From assembly GCA_030747075.1 (NCBI GenBank), contig JASLLL010000018.1, positions 1-48,985 on the forward strand: a stretch of DNA of 48,985 bases, written 5' to 3'. Below are positions 1 through 8,333 of this stretch, piece by piece. Position 1 is the first letter of the stretch, and every line of letters begins with the position of its first letter. The stretch is from Gemmatimonadota bacterium. Lineage in GTDB: Bacteria > ARS69. A model generated the notes under the pieces. It worked only from the letters and a program-made list of their open reading frames with translations, did not search any database and was not told the DNA's origin. The position numbers and the translations under genes were made by a program.

Positions 1-1451
1 ATGCGGACATCGGCGAGCAGACCGTCATAGGGGAAGAACTCGTTGTCGTCGTGGTACGCGCCGAGCACGCACCACCCACTCTCCGGGTAGTCGACAAACC
101 CACTCTGCGCCGACGATCCGGCGACCGCCGCGCCATCCACAAAGAGCGTCATGGCGGTCCCGTCGTAGGTTCCGGCGATGTGCTGCCAGGTGTTTGCAGT
201 CGCGGGGGCGGGCGCCTGGAGGTAGGTCAGTGAGGCGTTCCCCTCTGACTTCAACGCGAAACTGAAGTGGTCGAAACGGGTTCCCAGAACCCAACCGTTC
301 TCGGTGGATCCGGTGTCCAGGACCAGTCCCGCATATCCTCCCCACTCGTCGAAAGCGCGGGGTTTCACCCACGCGGAAACGGTCATGGCCCGCACGGGAA
401 GGACGGCTCCGGAGACAGACCCGGATCGCAGTTCGATCTCGTCGTCCGTTCCGTCAAAGGACGCCACCCACCCCATCTCGGGATCGGAGACAAAGGACAC
501 ACCGCCAAGCGGGGTGCCGTGTTGCGCTCCGATTGCACTGGCGTCCTCCGTAGATCCGTCCAGCGCGTACCGATCGAGCATTCCGTCGGCGGCTTCGGCG
601 GAGGTGATGCGGTTCAGGATGTCGGACGCTTCGAAGAGATGCCCGTGCGAGACGAAGTCCACCGTCGGGAAGTTCGGACGCTTGGAGGTCTCTCGCCACG
701 CGGTCAGCATCCGATCCAGCGCGAACGGGTTTGCGTTGACCTTTCTCGCCTCGGCCTCCACAGCGACGCCAATGGAGGCGTCCGTCACAAAGTGATTCAC
801 GATGAACAGGTCGTTCTCGGGATCGCCTCGATTGAAGGTGGAGTCGAGGTCGTGCAGGTCGTGTACCGAAAACTCCGTCTCCACGCAGTAGTCCCAGACA
901 TAGTGGTACCAGTCGTACTGGGTGCCGGCGTTCTCATCGGAGAAGACGACGAGGCGCCCGCCCGCGTCCACCATGTCGCGAAGGGTCGGCCATGCCGCGC
1001 CGGGTGGCTGCGTGTGGAGGTGTCCGGAGAGCCCGGCGGTCTGGATCTCCGCCGCGATGCGGTCATTGGACACATAGCACTCCAGCATGAGCGTCACGAT
1101 TTCGTCCGGGTTGGCTTGCAGAAACGGTCGGATCTCGCCGTCGAGAATGTTCTGCAGCGGCTCGCTCCCGATCAGGGGGGTTCCGTGATAGACGACGACC
1201 TGGCCGGACTGGAGGTACACATCCAGCATGAGCGCACGCACGCCGATGTCCAACTGCGTGGCGATGTCCAAGTGGTGGTTTGGAAACCAGAAGTCCGGAG
1301 AGTGACAGAAGGAGTTGTGCGTGGTGGGAAACACCGCCTGATCGTAGGGCGTGTCCGGGGCGGCTGCGCGGACCGATCCCACGCAGGCCAGAAAGGCCGC
1401 GGAGGACACGATCAGACGGCGCCGGAAACAGAGGGGATGGGAAAAAGCCAA
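1..1451 (-). CDS. Secreted PI-PLC-like phosphodiesterase with LamG domain (C-terminus cut by window edge)
   Basis: The reverse strand is open from the window edge to a TTG at 1451, which sits 5 bases after a GGAGG. I chose this start for that site and because it gives a signal peptide (Arg-rich, then hydrophobic, ending near VRAA, about residue 33). The PI-PLC X-type signature follows: THNSF with His45, a GVR-x-LMLDV strand, and YHG with His89, matching the two catalytic histidines of bacterial phosphatidylinositol phospholipase C. VNHF and RPNFPTVDF further on fit the same fold. From about residue 290 a LamG/concanavalin-like domain begins (WQHIAGTYDG, LFVDG) and runs off the window. The protein is probably periplasmic or secreted; its substrate is unknown. 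It is divergent from the lipoprotein gene at 1573. No stop codon is present, so the true length is unknown. Confidence 0.85.
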   Translation of the reverse strand, partial: MAFSHPLCFRRRLIVSSAAFLACVGSVRAAAPDTPYDQAVFPTTHNSFCHSPDFWFPNHHLDIATQLDIGVRALMLDVYLQSGQVVVYHGTPLIGSEPLQNILDGEIRPFLQANPDEIVTLMLECYVSNDRIAAEIQTAGLSGHLHTQPPGAAWPTLRDMVDAGGRLVVFSDENAGTQYDWYHYVWDYCVETEFSVHDLHDLDSTFNRGDPENDLFIVNHFVTDASIGVAVEAEARKVNANPFALDRMLTAWRETSKRPNFPTVDFVSHGHLFEASDILNRITSAEAADGMLDRYALDGSTEDASAIGAQHGTPLGGVSFVSDPEMGWVASFDGTDDEIELRSGSVSGAVLPVRAMTVSAWVKPRAFDEWGGYAGLVLDTGSTENGWVLGTRFDHFSFALKSEGNASLTYLQAPAPATANTWQHIAGTYDGTAMTLFVDGAAVAGSSAQSGFVDYPESGWCVLGAYHDDNEFFPYDGLLADVR

Positions 1452-1472
1452 GCTAGCCTCCGGGCGATCTTC

Positions 1473-1481
1473 AGAATACCA
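1473..1481 (-). promoter_or_regulatory. Candidate extended -10 of the PLC-like gene
   Basis: On the reverse strand this reads TGGTATTCT, an extended -10 (TG-N-TATTCT), ending 21 bases before the TTG start. No good -35 is visible. The same T/C-GG-TA-NNN-T pattern precedes several other genes in the window. Confidence 0.4.
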
Positions 1482-1514
1482 CGGCGCGGGGGGGCGCCGC
1501 CATCGCCGCGCCGG

Positions 1515-1543
1515 TTGCACATTCGCGAATCGTCGGCCATGCT
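1515..1543 (+). promoter_or_regulatory. Candidate sigma-70 promoter with palindrome in the spacer
   Basis: TTGCAC (1515-1520) and CATGCT (1538-1543) are 17 bases apart upstream of the lipoprotein gene. The spacer begins with a perfect 10-base palindrome, ATTCGCGAAT (1521-1530), which could be an operator. The -10 match is weak. Confidence 0.35.
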
Positions 1544-1572
1544 GGGGTCGACTCTCATGCGAGGAGGGTGCG

Positions 1573-2937
1573 ATGCGGTTTTCGGCGGTTGCAATGTCAG
1601 CGGGACTGGCGCTGGCCGTTGCGGTGACTTCCTGCGGTCCGCCATCTCCTCCGCCCGTGGATCCGTCGGATGTTGCGGCTTTCGCGGACGAACCCGGCGC
1701 GAACCGTTGCGCGGGCATTCCCGGAAGCGTGAACGCCGGTGCGGATCTTCTCTTCGGCACAGGGAGCGGCGTGTCCGCGGCGCGCGCACCCGTGCCCGCC
1801 AATGCCTCCGAGGCGGTCGTCTTCCGGCACCTGTACCAGACGCTGACCGAAGTCGATTGCAACGGCCATGTGACGCCGGGTCTCGCACGGGAGTGGCACT
1901 CGATCGAGGACGGGCGCGCGTGGATCTTCACGCTCGTTCCGGATGTGCACTATGCGGACGGTGGGCTCATTTCCGCGAGGGAAGTGGTGAATGCGTGGGC
2001 GGGGACGCGCCGCCGAGCACAGGAAACGGGTCGCGGGCGCACGCCCTGGGTCGGGATTCATCCCGAGGACATGGGAATGCCGGGGCTTCTGACGCTGGTC
2101 ATCCGACCGGACCCGCCTCGTCGGGATCTTCCGCGTCTTCTTTCGCATCCTGCGTTCTCGGTGCTTCATCGCGTGGAGAAGGACGAGTGGCCGCTCAGCA
2201 CCACCGGATGGATCACCGACGACCGCCACGAATCCCGGGGCGGGGGTCAGATTCGGTGGGACTCGGTATCTGACGGAGAGCGAGGCCCATCGTCCGTCAC
2301 CTTTCATGTGGAACCGGGCGCGGACCCGCGCGACCTGTCCCGGGCGGACGCGTTTCTCCTGCGGGACGGTGCGGCGGCGCGATATCTGAACGACGCGGGG
2401 GGCTTCCGGGTTGTCCCGCTTCCGGCGGATGTGCGCTACGACCTTCTTCTTCCCGTGCGGTTGAAGGCGGCGGTCGTGGCCGCACTCGGGGAGGGTGCGC
2501 TTCTCGACCTTGCGACGAGCGTGGTTCGGGCGGACGCTCGCCCCGCACCGCCCTCAGAGGCTGCGCCGCCGCTGAGCGTTCGCTATCCGAAGCGAGTGCG
2601 TTACTCCGCCGAAGACGCGGACGCGGCACGCATCGCCGAGCGACTCGCCGCTCTGTTCGCGGAAGCCGGTGGCGACACTCCCGTGGTGGAGGCGATTCCC
2701 GCCGAGGTGTTCCCCGATGCCGTTGCGCGTGGAAAGGGCACCTTCGTGGCGCCGGTTTCGCTTCGAGATGTTGCGGTGGACGGGGCGTGGTCGTCCTGGC
2801 CGGGCGCTTCCATTCCTCTGGTCACGACCGGAGCGTGGATGGCGGTCAGGGATGGCGTCGCGGGAATCGTGCCGGGCTTTGATGCGGTGCCGCGCCTGCG
2901 CGCTGCCGGTCGCGAGATCGGCAGGCAATCACCATGA
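1573..2937 (+). CDS. Solute-binding-like lipoprotein (SBP family 5 type)
   Basis: A 454-residue lipoprotein. The signal peptide ends in VTSC, so Cys21 is the likely lipidated residue. The stretch VFRHLYQTLTEVD, GLAREW, DGRAWIFTLVPDVHYADGG and REVVNAW is typical of the N-terminal lobe of family-5 extracellular solute-binding proteins (peptide/nickel type). It is shorter than the usual 500-550 residues. The ATG at 1573 follows a GAGGAGGG. No permease or ATPase gene is adjacent. Instead the stop codon overlaps the start of a histidine kinase gene (2934-2937). That context suggests a ligand-sensing accessory protein for the kinase rather than a transporter subunit; this is inference. Confidence 0.75.
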   Translation: MRFSAVAMSAGLALAVAVTSCGPPSPPPVDPSDVAAFADEPGANRCAGIPGSVNAGADLLFGTGSGVSAARAPVPANASEAVVFRHLYQTLTEVDCNGHVTPGLAREWHSIEDGRAWIFTLVPDVHYADGGLISAREVVNAWAGTRRRAQETGRGRTPWVGIHPEDMGMPGLLTLVIRPDPPRRDLPRLLSHPAFSVLHRVEKDEWPLSTTGWITDDRHESRGGGQIRWDSVSDGERGPSSVTFHVEPGADPRDLSRADAFLLRDGAAARYLNDAGGFRVVPLPADVRYDLLLPVRLKAAVVAALGEGALLDLATSVVRADARPAPPSEAAPPLSVRYPKRVRYSAEDADAARIAERLAALFAEAGGDTPVVEAIPAEVFPDAVARGKGTFVAPVSLRDVAVDGAWSSWPGASIPLVTTGAWMAVRDGVAGIVPGFDAVPRLRAAGREIGRQSP

Positions 2938-4574
2938 CCCTCCGGCGCCGGACCCTCGTGGGTGCGACGGCGCTCATTCTGTTGCCGCTGTCTCTCCTTG
3001 GGTGGTGGATTCACACCCAGGTGGAGAACCGCATTCTCGAAGGGGAGGCCCGGGTCGAGGCGGCACGCCTGCTTCACTCATCCAGTGCGCTGAGGTCACT
3101 GAACACCAGACTGGAGACACGCCTGGCCGCGATCGCAAACACCATCAGTTCTGACAATCGCGTTCGCCTCTCCGTGGCGACCGATCGCGAAGACCTGCAG
3201 TCCGCTCGTCTCGACTTTGCCGAATCCGCGATGTCGATGACGGGTCTCGACTTTCTCCGGATTCAGACGGCGGACGGACGCATCCTCTGTTCCGGGCACT
3301 TCCGAAACGAGTACGACACCCTGGACGAGGCCACGCTGAACGAGTTGCGGGGCCAGAGCCAGGGAAGCCTTGTGACGGCCCGCCGCCCGGAAGGCGAACT
3401 TCTCGTGTTTGCCCGCGCGCACTCACTGGATCTTGGTACGCGGCGCGTGTTCCTGCTCGGGGGATCCCGGATGGACGCGAACGGCCTCCAGGAGCTGGTG
3501 CCGGAGGGGGGCGTGGCCGTGACGCTCGATTATCCGGGCGGGAAGGTGGAAGTTCCCTGCGCGGCGGGGTCCGCAACGCTCGACATTACCGCGCTCGACG
3601 ATCCCGCACGAGACACACTGCGCGATCTGGACGCCGCACTGCTCCTTGCGTGGCTGGTGGCGGCGGCGGGTACGCTGTTGCTTGCGGGCCGTCTTGCGGC
3701 GAAGGTGGCGTCTCCGGTGGAGGAACTGGCATCCCGCGCGGCGCGCCTTGACTGGGAGGACCTGCGGACGGACTTCCCGGAAGACACACGCGACGAAGTG
3801 GGAACGCTCTCGCGCGTACTGAACGAGCTGGCGGCACGCCTTCGCGCGGGAGCCGTCGGGCTTCGCGAGGCGGAACGACGCGCCACTTTGGGTGACCTCG
3901 CGAGGCAGGTGAACCACGACCTCCGCAACGGGCTCACACCCATTCGCAATGTCGTGCGGCACCTGTCGGAGACGGCGGCGGATTCTCCCGCCGAACTCGC
4001 GCGCATCTTTGAGGAGAGAGAAGCGACGCTTGCGGCAGGGCTTGACTATCTCGACGAACTGGCGGGCAACTACGCGCGGCTCTCCACCCAGGCGGAACGA
4101 CGCGCCTGCGATGTCGAGCGCGTTCTTCGCGAAGCGACCGCCGGGCTTCTTGCGGAGGAAGGGGGCGAGGTGCGGCTGGCGATCCCGGCGGACTTGCCGC
4201 CGGTGATGGCGGAGCGGTTGGGCCTTCGCCGCGTGGTGGAAAACCTCATTGCCAACGCACGGGACGCGGTGAAGGAGGGCGGCTCGTCGGTGGTCGTCGC
4301 GGCGGGAGAGTGCGCGCTTGCAAACGGAGCCCCCGGTGTCCGGGTGACGGTGACCGACGACGGCCCGGGGATTTCGGCGGAGGACCGGAGCCGTATCTTC
4401 GAAGCGTTCTACACCACCCGGGGCGGCGGTTCCGGACTGGGGCTGGCGATTGTCCGCCGCATTGTCTCCGACCTTGAAGGCGTGGTGAGCGTGGAGAGTG
4501 CGCCCGCGTCCGGGACGACGGTTGCCGTAACGCTGCCGGCGGCGCCGGTCGCGGGTCAGGAGGAGGACTCATGA
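2934..4574 (+). CDS. Membrane sensor histidine kinase
   Basis: 546 residues. A first membrane helix lies near residues 8-26, then an extracytoplasmic sensor region of about 200 residues, a second helix near 233-255 and a HAMP-like linker (SPVEELASRAARLDWEDL). The dimerisation/phosphoacceptor box is QVNHDLRNGLTPIRN with His328. The ATPase domain shows the N box (ENLIANARDAV), G1 (DDGPGI) and G2 (GGGSGLGLAI). No PAS domain is seen. The start overlaps the upstream lipoprotein gene by ATGA, and the stop overlaps the next start at 4571, so the three genes are probably translationally coupled. The partner is the NtrC-type regulator directly downstream. The signal is unknown. Confidence 0.93.
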   Translation: MTLRRRTLVGATALILLPLSLLGWWIHTQVENRILEGEARVEAARLLHSSSALRSLNTRLETRLAAIANTISSDNRVRLSVATDREDLQSARLDFAESAMSMTGLDFLRIQTADGRILCSGHFRNEYDTLDEATLNELRGQSQGSLVTARRPEGELLVFARAHSLDLGTRRVFLLGGSRMDANGLQELVPEGGVAVTLDYPGGKVEVPCAAGSATLDITALDDPARDTLRDLDAALLLAWLVAAAGTLLLAGRLAAKVASPVEELASRAARLDWEDLRTDFPEDTRDEVGTLSRVLNELAARLRAGAVGLREAERRATLGDLARQVNHDLRNGLTPIRNVVRHLSETAADSPAELARIFEEREATLAAGLDYLDELAGNYARLSTQAERRACDVERVLREATAGLLAEEGGEVRLAIPADLPPVMAERLGLRRVVENLIANARDAVKEGGSSVVVAAGECALANGAPGVRVTVTDDGPGISAEDRSRIFEAFYTTRGGGSGLGLAIVRRIVSDLEGVVSVESAPASGTTVAVTLPAAPVAGQEEDS

Positions 4575-5932
4575 GCCGGATACTGATTGTGGAAGATGTT
4601 GCCCCGCTTCGGGAGCAGTACGCCTACGACCTCCGGCGGCTTGGTGGACATGAAGCGCTGGAAGCGGACAGCGTGGAGCGGGCGCTGGAGTTGATTGCGA
4701 CCGAAGCGGTGGACTGCGTCATTCTGGACCTGGAACTGCCGGGAGCGGACGGGTTCGGGTTTCTGGAAGCGCGTCGGGCACGCGGGCTGGATGTGCCGGT
4801 GATTGTGTACACGGGAACAGGAAACTTCGATCGGTGTGTGCGCGCGGTGGAACTGGGCGCGTACGGGTTCATCGACAAGGCGGAACCGATGGAGCGTGTC
4901 CTTCGCGAAGTGGACCACGCGCTCGAACGCGTGCGCCTTGCGGAGGAAGTGACGGCGTTGCGGGCCCGTGCCGGATTGCCGGGGACGATGGTGGGCGAGA
5001 GCCCAGCCATGCGTGCGCTTCGAGCGGAGATCGTGCGTCTTGCGCGGGTGCCGAGTGCCGTGCTTGTGCTGGGCGAGAGCGGCGTCGGCAAGGAACTGGT
5101 TGCGCGGGACCTCCACGGGCTCAGCCCGCACGCGGACGGGCCGTTCGTCGCGGTGAACTGCGCTGCGCTTCCGGATGCGCTTGTGGAGAGCGAACTCTTC
5201 GGCCACGAGCGCGGCGCATTCACAGGTGCGGATCGCGTCCGCCGCGGGGCCTTTGAACGAGCGTCGGGTGGAACGCTTCTTCTCGACGAGATCGGGGAGT
5301 TGCCGCTGTCCGTTCAGGCGAAACTTCTCCGCGTGCTGGAGGACGGACGGGTCACCCGCGTCGGCGGGAGCCGGGAAGTGGAGTCGGACGCGCGGATCGT
5401 GGCGGCAACGAATCGCGACCCGGAGAAGGAGGTCGAGGCCGGGAGATTCCGTGAAGACCTGCTCTACCGGATCAATGTGCATTCGGTCACCGTGCCGCCC
5501 CTTCGCGAGCGCCCCGGGGATGTGGTGCGGCTTGCGGATCACTTCCTGCGGGAGACGGCGAGCCGGTTCGGTCGGCGCGTTCCGGAGATTGCGCCGGGCG
5601 CTGTGGCGCTTCTGGAAGCCGAAGAGTGGCGGCGCAACAATGTTCGCGAACTGCGCAATGTCGTGGAGCGGCTCGTGATCGCGGCCGATGGCGGGCGCGT
5701 GGAGGCGGCGCATGTGGAGGAGGCCATGGGAGCGCGGCCCGGAGTTGCGTCCGCGAAGCTGGCGGGCGGGACACTTCGCGATCAGCGGGACGCGGCGGAA
5801 CGCGCGATCGTGCAGGCGGCGCTTACGCGGCATGACGGAAACCTCACGCACGCGGCCGCGGAACTGGGGCTGGCGGATCACGCGAGCCTCTCGAAGATCC
5901 TGACGCGGCTGGGCATCCACCGCGAGGCGTAA
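4571..5932 (+). CDS. NtrC-family sigma-54-dependent response regulator
   Basis: 453 residues in the REC - AAA+ - HTH order of bacterial enhancer-binding proteins. The receiver domain has the acidic pocket near Glu8-Asp9 and the phosphoacceptor Asp53 ([12 protein letters not shown]). The AAA+ domain has Walker A GESGVGKE, the sigma-54-contacting GAFTGA loop at residues 215-220, and Walker [13 protein letters not shown]. The C-terminal Fis-type helix-turn-helix is near residues 420-450 ([21 protein letters not shown]). It should activate RpoN-dependent promoters when phosphorylated by the overlapping kinase. Its targets are unknown; a sigma-54-type promoter lies 1.8 kb downstream, before hsp20. 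Confidence 0.96.
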   Translation: MSRILIVEDVAPLREQYAYDLRRLGGHEALEADSVERALELIATEAVDCVILDLELPGADGFGFLEARRARGLDVPVIVYTGTGNFDRCVRAVELGAYGFIDKAEPMERVLREVDHALERVRLAEEVTALRARAGLPGTMVGESPAMRALRAEIVRLARVPSAVLVLGESGVGKELVARDLHGLSPHADGPFVAVNCAALPDALVESELFGHERGAFTGADRVRRGAFERASGGTLLLDEIGELPLSVQAKLLRVLEDGRVTRVGGSREVESDARIVAATNRDPEKEVEAGRFREDLLYRINVHSVTVPPLRERPGDVVRLADHFLRETASRFGRRVPEIAPGAVALLEAEEWRRNNVRELRNVVERLVIAADGGRVEAAHVEEAMGARPGVASAKLAGGTLRDQRDAAERAIVQAALTRHDGNLTHAAAELGLADHASLSKILTRLGIHREA

Positions 5933-6417
5933 GTGGTGTTGCGGAGGTTGTTGTTTTTCCCGAGCGGGTTTCCCCGTTGCCCTTTCGGTGAGCCAGTTCC
6001 CGGCTTCGGGTCGCCCCCCATTCGGGCGGCCTGGAGGCGGCACTTCCGATTCACCCCTCCATCTCGCCCGTCCCCACCCCAAAACGCCTACTTCAAGGCG
6101 CGCGGAGGCGCATTCGGTACTGAAGGCGTCCGGAGTTTCTCCTCGTAGCAGGTCTTCCACCGGAGTCGGTCGAAGAGACAGCCGGGCCGTGTTCCTCCGG
6201 ACCGGTCCCGGTCCGCCGGGACACAATGTCCGGCTGCGTGGACCTCACCGCCGGTCGCGGCACGAAGCCTCCCCCCCCGCCGAACTGGTTGCCTCCACAC
6301 GAGATGCGCGTCCCTTTGCCCCCCCTCGGGCGACACCGGCCGATCTGGCCGCCTTCTTGCGAAAGAGTCCGTCGTCCGGCAAAGGGCGGGGACCCGCCCG
6401 GAAAGGAAGAGGAGATC
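5933..6417. other. 485-base gene-free region with hairpins
   Basis: I see no credible gene here. There is a hairpin GGACA-CAA-TGTCC (6219-6231) extended by GCC/GGC across a one-base bulge (6215-6234). A second hairpin sits just before the ribosome-binding site of the next gene (6384-6399). C-rich runs occur near 6270 and 6320. No strong -35/-10 pair was found. Confidence 0.4.
6384..6399 (+). promoter_or_regulatory. GC hairpin just upstream of the TPR gene RBS
   Basis: GGGCGG-GGAC-CCGCCC is a perfect short hairpin ending 18 bases before the ATG at 6418, right next to the purine-rich ribosome-binding site (GGAAGAGGAG). It could shape translation initiation or act as an attenuator. No T-run follows. 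Confidence 0.4.
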
Positions 6418-7524
6418 ATGAAAGCGAAGGAGACTCGACCCGTGAGACAGAGCTGGAGCCAAAAGGACGGCAACCCGGGACGCATTGGAATCGCGCTGGG
6501 AATCGCGCTGCTTGCGACGCTGGGCGTCGGAGTGCTTCTGACGACGCTCGACACGGCGTCCGGCCCGGGGGAATCGGAACAACGACCGGCGGTTGCGGAA
6601 TCCGCGCCGTCGTCCGCGGCGATGCCCGCGGAAATCGCAGAAGTGCCGGAATCCGCGCCCGAGGTGTCCGCGGAGACGGCCGTCGCGGAACCCGTGGTCG
6701 AACCCGCCACCTTCGACGGGGGCATGGGGGCGTATGGCAAGGGCGAGTATGCCCGCGCCGCCGCGATGTTCGCGGCGTGGGGCGCAGAACACCCGGAGAG
6801 TGTCTGGGGGCCGTACATGCGCGGCGTGTCGCTGCGTCATGCCGGGGACCTGGCCGGTGCGGAGGCGGCGCTGGTCGTGGCGCTTTCCATCGACCCCGGT
6901 CACAGGAAGAGCCTCCTGAACCTGTCGCGCGTTCTGCTGGATGCAGGGCGTCCGGACGATGCGTTCGCGTCGGTGCGGAACGCGCTCGACATCAACCCGG
7001 AGTCGGGAGAGGCCCTTCGGGTATTCGGACTGGTGCGGCACGCGCAGGGCGACCGTGGCGGCGCGTTGGCGGCGTTCGAGGCGGCACTCGACGCGGACTC
7101 CACGGACGCATGGTCGTGGAACAACGCGGGCTTCCTCTTCATTGAGGAGGAGAGGTTCGTGCAGGCTCGGAGCTGTCTGGAAGAGGCCTGCTCGCTGGAT
7201 GACACGCAGCCGACCTTCTGGAACAACCTCGGAGTGGCGCGGGAGCGAGTGCACGATTATGACGGAGCGGCGGGAGCCTATGCCCGCGCAGTGGAACTCG
7301 ACTCCGCGTATGAGAAAGCCATCCTGAGCCTTGCGCGCGTGGAGGCGATTCCCGATTCGCCCGAGGCGCCGCGTCCGGTGGAGATGGTCGAGCAGGTGGA
7401 GACGGCGGAATCCGAAAAGGCTGATGAGCCGGTGGCTGACGGTGACGCCCTCCGGTCCGCCAACGCGGAGAATGCCGAAGACCCGATGGAAATCGTCGCA
7501 AGCGAGACCGCACAGGATCGCTGA
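6418..7524 (+). CDS. Membrane-anchored TPR protein
   Basis: 368 residues from the ATG at 6418, chosen because GGAAGAGGAG lies just before it; the frame is open further upstream but without a ribosome-binding site. A basic N-terminus is followed by one membrane helix (about 22-42) and a Pro/Ala/Glu-rich linker. About six tetratricopeptide repeats follow between roughly 98 and 305, for example AYGKGEYARAAAMFAAW and WNNLGVARERVHDYDGAAGAY. The C-terminal tail is acidic. The TPR part is probably a periplasmic or cytoplasmic protein-protein scaffold. A strong hairpin follows at 7544-7571, so it is probably a single-gene unit. Its exact role is unknown. Confidence 0.85.
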   Translation: MKAKETRPVRQSWSQKDGNPGRIGIALGIALLATLGVGVLLTTLDTASGPGESEQRPAVAESAPSSAAMPAEIAEVPESAPEVSAETAVAEPVVEPATFDGGMGAYGKGEYARAAAMFAAWGAEHPESVWGPYMRGVSLRHAGDLAGAEAALVVALSIDPGHRKSLLNLSRVLLDAGRPDDAFASVRNALDINPESGEALRVFGLVRHAQGDRGGALAAFEAALDADSTDAWSWNNAGFLFIEEERFVQARSCLEEACSLDDTQPTFWNNLGVARERVHDYDGAAGAYARAVELDSAYEKAILSLARVEAIPDSPEAPRPVEMVEQVETAESEKADEPVADGDALRSANAENAEDPMEIVASETAQDR

Positions 7525-7543
7525 GACATCCACCCCGCCACGG

Positions 7544-7571
7544 GCCCGGGGGGAAGCGATTCCTCCCGGGC
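7544..7571 (+). terminator. 12-bp hairpin with GCGA tetraloop after the TPR gene
   Basis: The arms 7544-7555 and 7560-7571 pair over 12 bp with one G-T pair, closed by a GNRA-type loop GCGA (7556-7559). It starts 19 bases after the stop codon. The T-tract is poor (TTCTCC), so termination may be partial or Rho-assisted. Confidence 0.6.
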
Positions 7572-7587
7572 TTCTCCGTCCGAGGGA

Positions 7588-7602
7588 CTGCCAGTTTGGC
7601 AG
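7588..7602. promoter_or_regulatory. Palindrome CTGCCA-GTT-TGGCAG, candidate enhancer site for hsp20
   Basis: A perfect 6-bp inverted repeat with a 3-base centre. It lies about 135 bases upstream of the -24 element at 7730, the usual distance for an upstream site bound by a sigma-54 activator. Which protein binds it is not known. Confidence 0.5.
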
Positions 7603-7728
7603 CCCACGCGCCACCCCCCCCTCCGGAACCCGCCACACTGACACACGCCCGTCCGGCCATCGTCCCACAGCATCCGGGCCAGTTCCCGCAACGCGTTAGG
7701 ATTCCTTCAGTTACGAATCTCTCCATAA

Positions 7729-7746
7729 CTGGCACGCCCCCTGCAT
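7729..7746 (+). promoter_or_regulatory. Sigma-54-type (-24/-12) promoter of hsp20
   Basis: CTGGCACG matches the -24 consensus exactly. The -12 part is CTGCAT against TTGCA/T. The invariant GG (7731-7732) and GC (7743-7744) are separated by exactly 10 bases, as RpoN requires. An AGTTA/TAACT inverted repeat (7709-7730) overlaps the upstream edge. The hsp20 start is 64 bases downstream. Confidence 0.7.
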
Positions 7747-7810
7747 GGTCGGGGGGCAGTAGTCAACCCACACCCCTTCCGCGATGCGGAAGAGAACAGG
7801 AGAGAAAGCC

Positions 7811-8251
7811 ATGCTGACCATCCGAACCAACGATTTCCGGCCTGCGGTCGCTCCCGGGAGCGGCTTTGCCCGGATCTTCGACGAGCTGCTTGAGACAGGT
7901 GCTGCGGCCCCCGCAGCGTGCGGGACCGCCTCGCCCGCGCTGAATGTGTACGAGAACGAGGAGGCGTTCGTGGTGCGCGCCCGCGTGCCGGGGCTTTCGA
8001 TGTCAGCGCTCGAGGTTTCGCTCCTCGGGCGGGAGTTGACGCTCTCGGGATCGGCGGAAGAGAACGCCGACGGACCGGGAAGCCTCCGGATTCACGAGTG
8101 GAGGAGCGCGCCCTTCCGGCGTATCATTCGCCTTGGTGCGGATGTGGACGCGCAGGCGATCGCCGCGACGCTGGACAGCGGGATCCTCACCGTCACCCTG
8201 CCGAAGGCGGAGACGGCGCGACCGAAGAAGATCGATGTGAAGATCCGCTAG
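7811..8251 (+). CDS. Small heat-shock protein, Hsp20/alpha-crystallin family
   Basis: 146 residues, the normal size for bacterial Hsp20. The alpha-crystallin domain spans about residues 42-135: ALNVYENEEAFVVRARVPGL, then LRIHEWRSAPFRRIIRLGADV, then the family hallmark ATLDSGILTVTLPKAE. It is an ATP-independent holdase for unfolding proteins in the cytoplasm. The ATG at 7811 follows AGGAGAG. A sigma-54-type promoter 64 bases upstream and a palindrome further up suggest activator-dependent stress control. A hairpin follows at 8269-8289 before the YugP-type gene. Confidence 0.95.
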   Translation: MLTIRTNDFRPAVAPGSGFARIFDELLETGAAAPAACGTASPALNVYENEEAFVVRARVPGLSMSALEVSLLGRELTLSGSAEENADGPGSLRIHEWRSAPFRRIIRLGADVDAQAIAATLDSGILTVTLPKAETARPKKIDVKIR

Positions 8252-8268
8252 CCTGACCGGGAATCGCG

Positions 8269-8289
8269 GGGCGGGTGGACGGCCCGCCC
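8269..8289 (+). terminator. GC-rich hairpin after hsp20
   Basis: GGGCGGG (8269-8275) pairs with CCCGCCC (8283-8289) across a 7-base loop, 17 bases after the hsp20 stop. The following TGATTGATTT is only moderately T-rich, so read-through into the next gene is possible. Confidence 0.45.
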
Positions 8290-8333
8290 GCCCTGATTGA
8301 TTTCGCCGACGCACTTGCGAAGGAGAACGCCCC

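Noticed and set aside
1351-1572. Upstream extension of the lipoprotein gene to an earlier ATG
   Set aside because: It would run through the divergent promoter region and remove the lipoprotein signal peptide; the ATG at 1573 has a strong RBS.
4556-6226. 556-codon open frame on the reverse strand over the response regulator gene
   Set aside because: A shadow of the GC-rich codon bias: no domain, no RBS, and it lies antisense to a clear NtrC-family gene.
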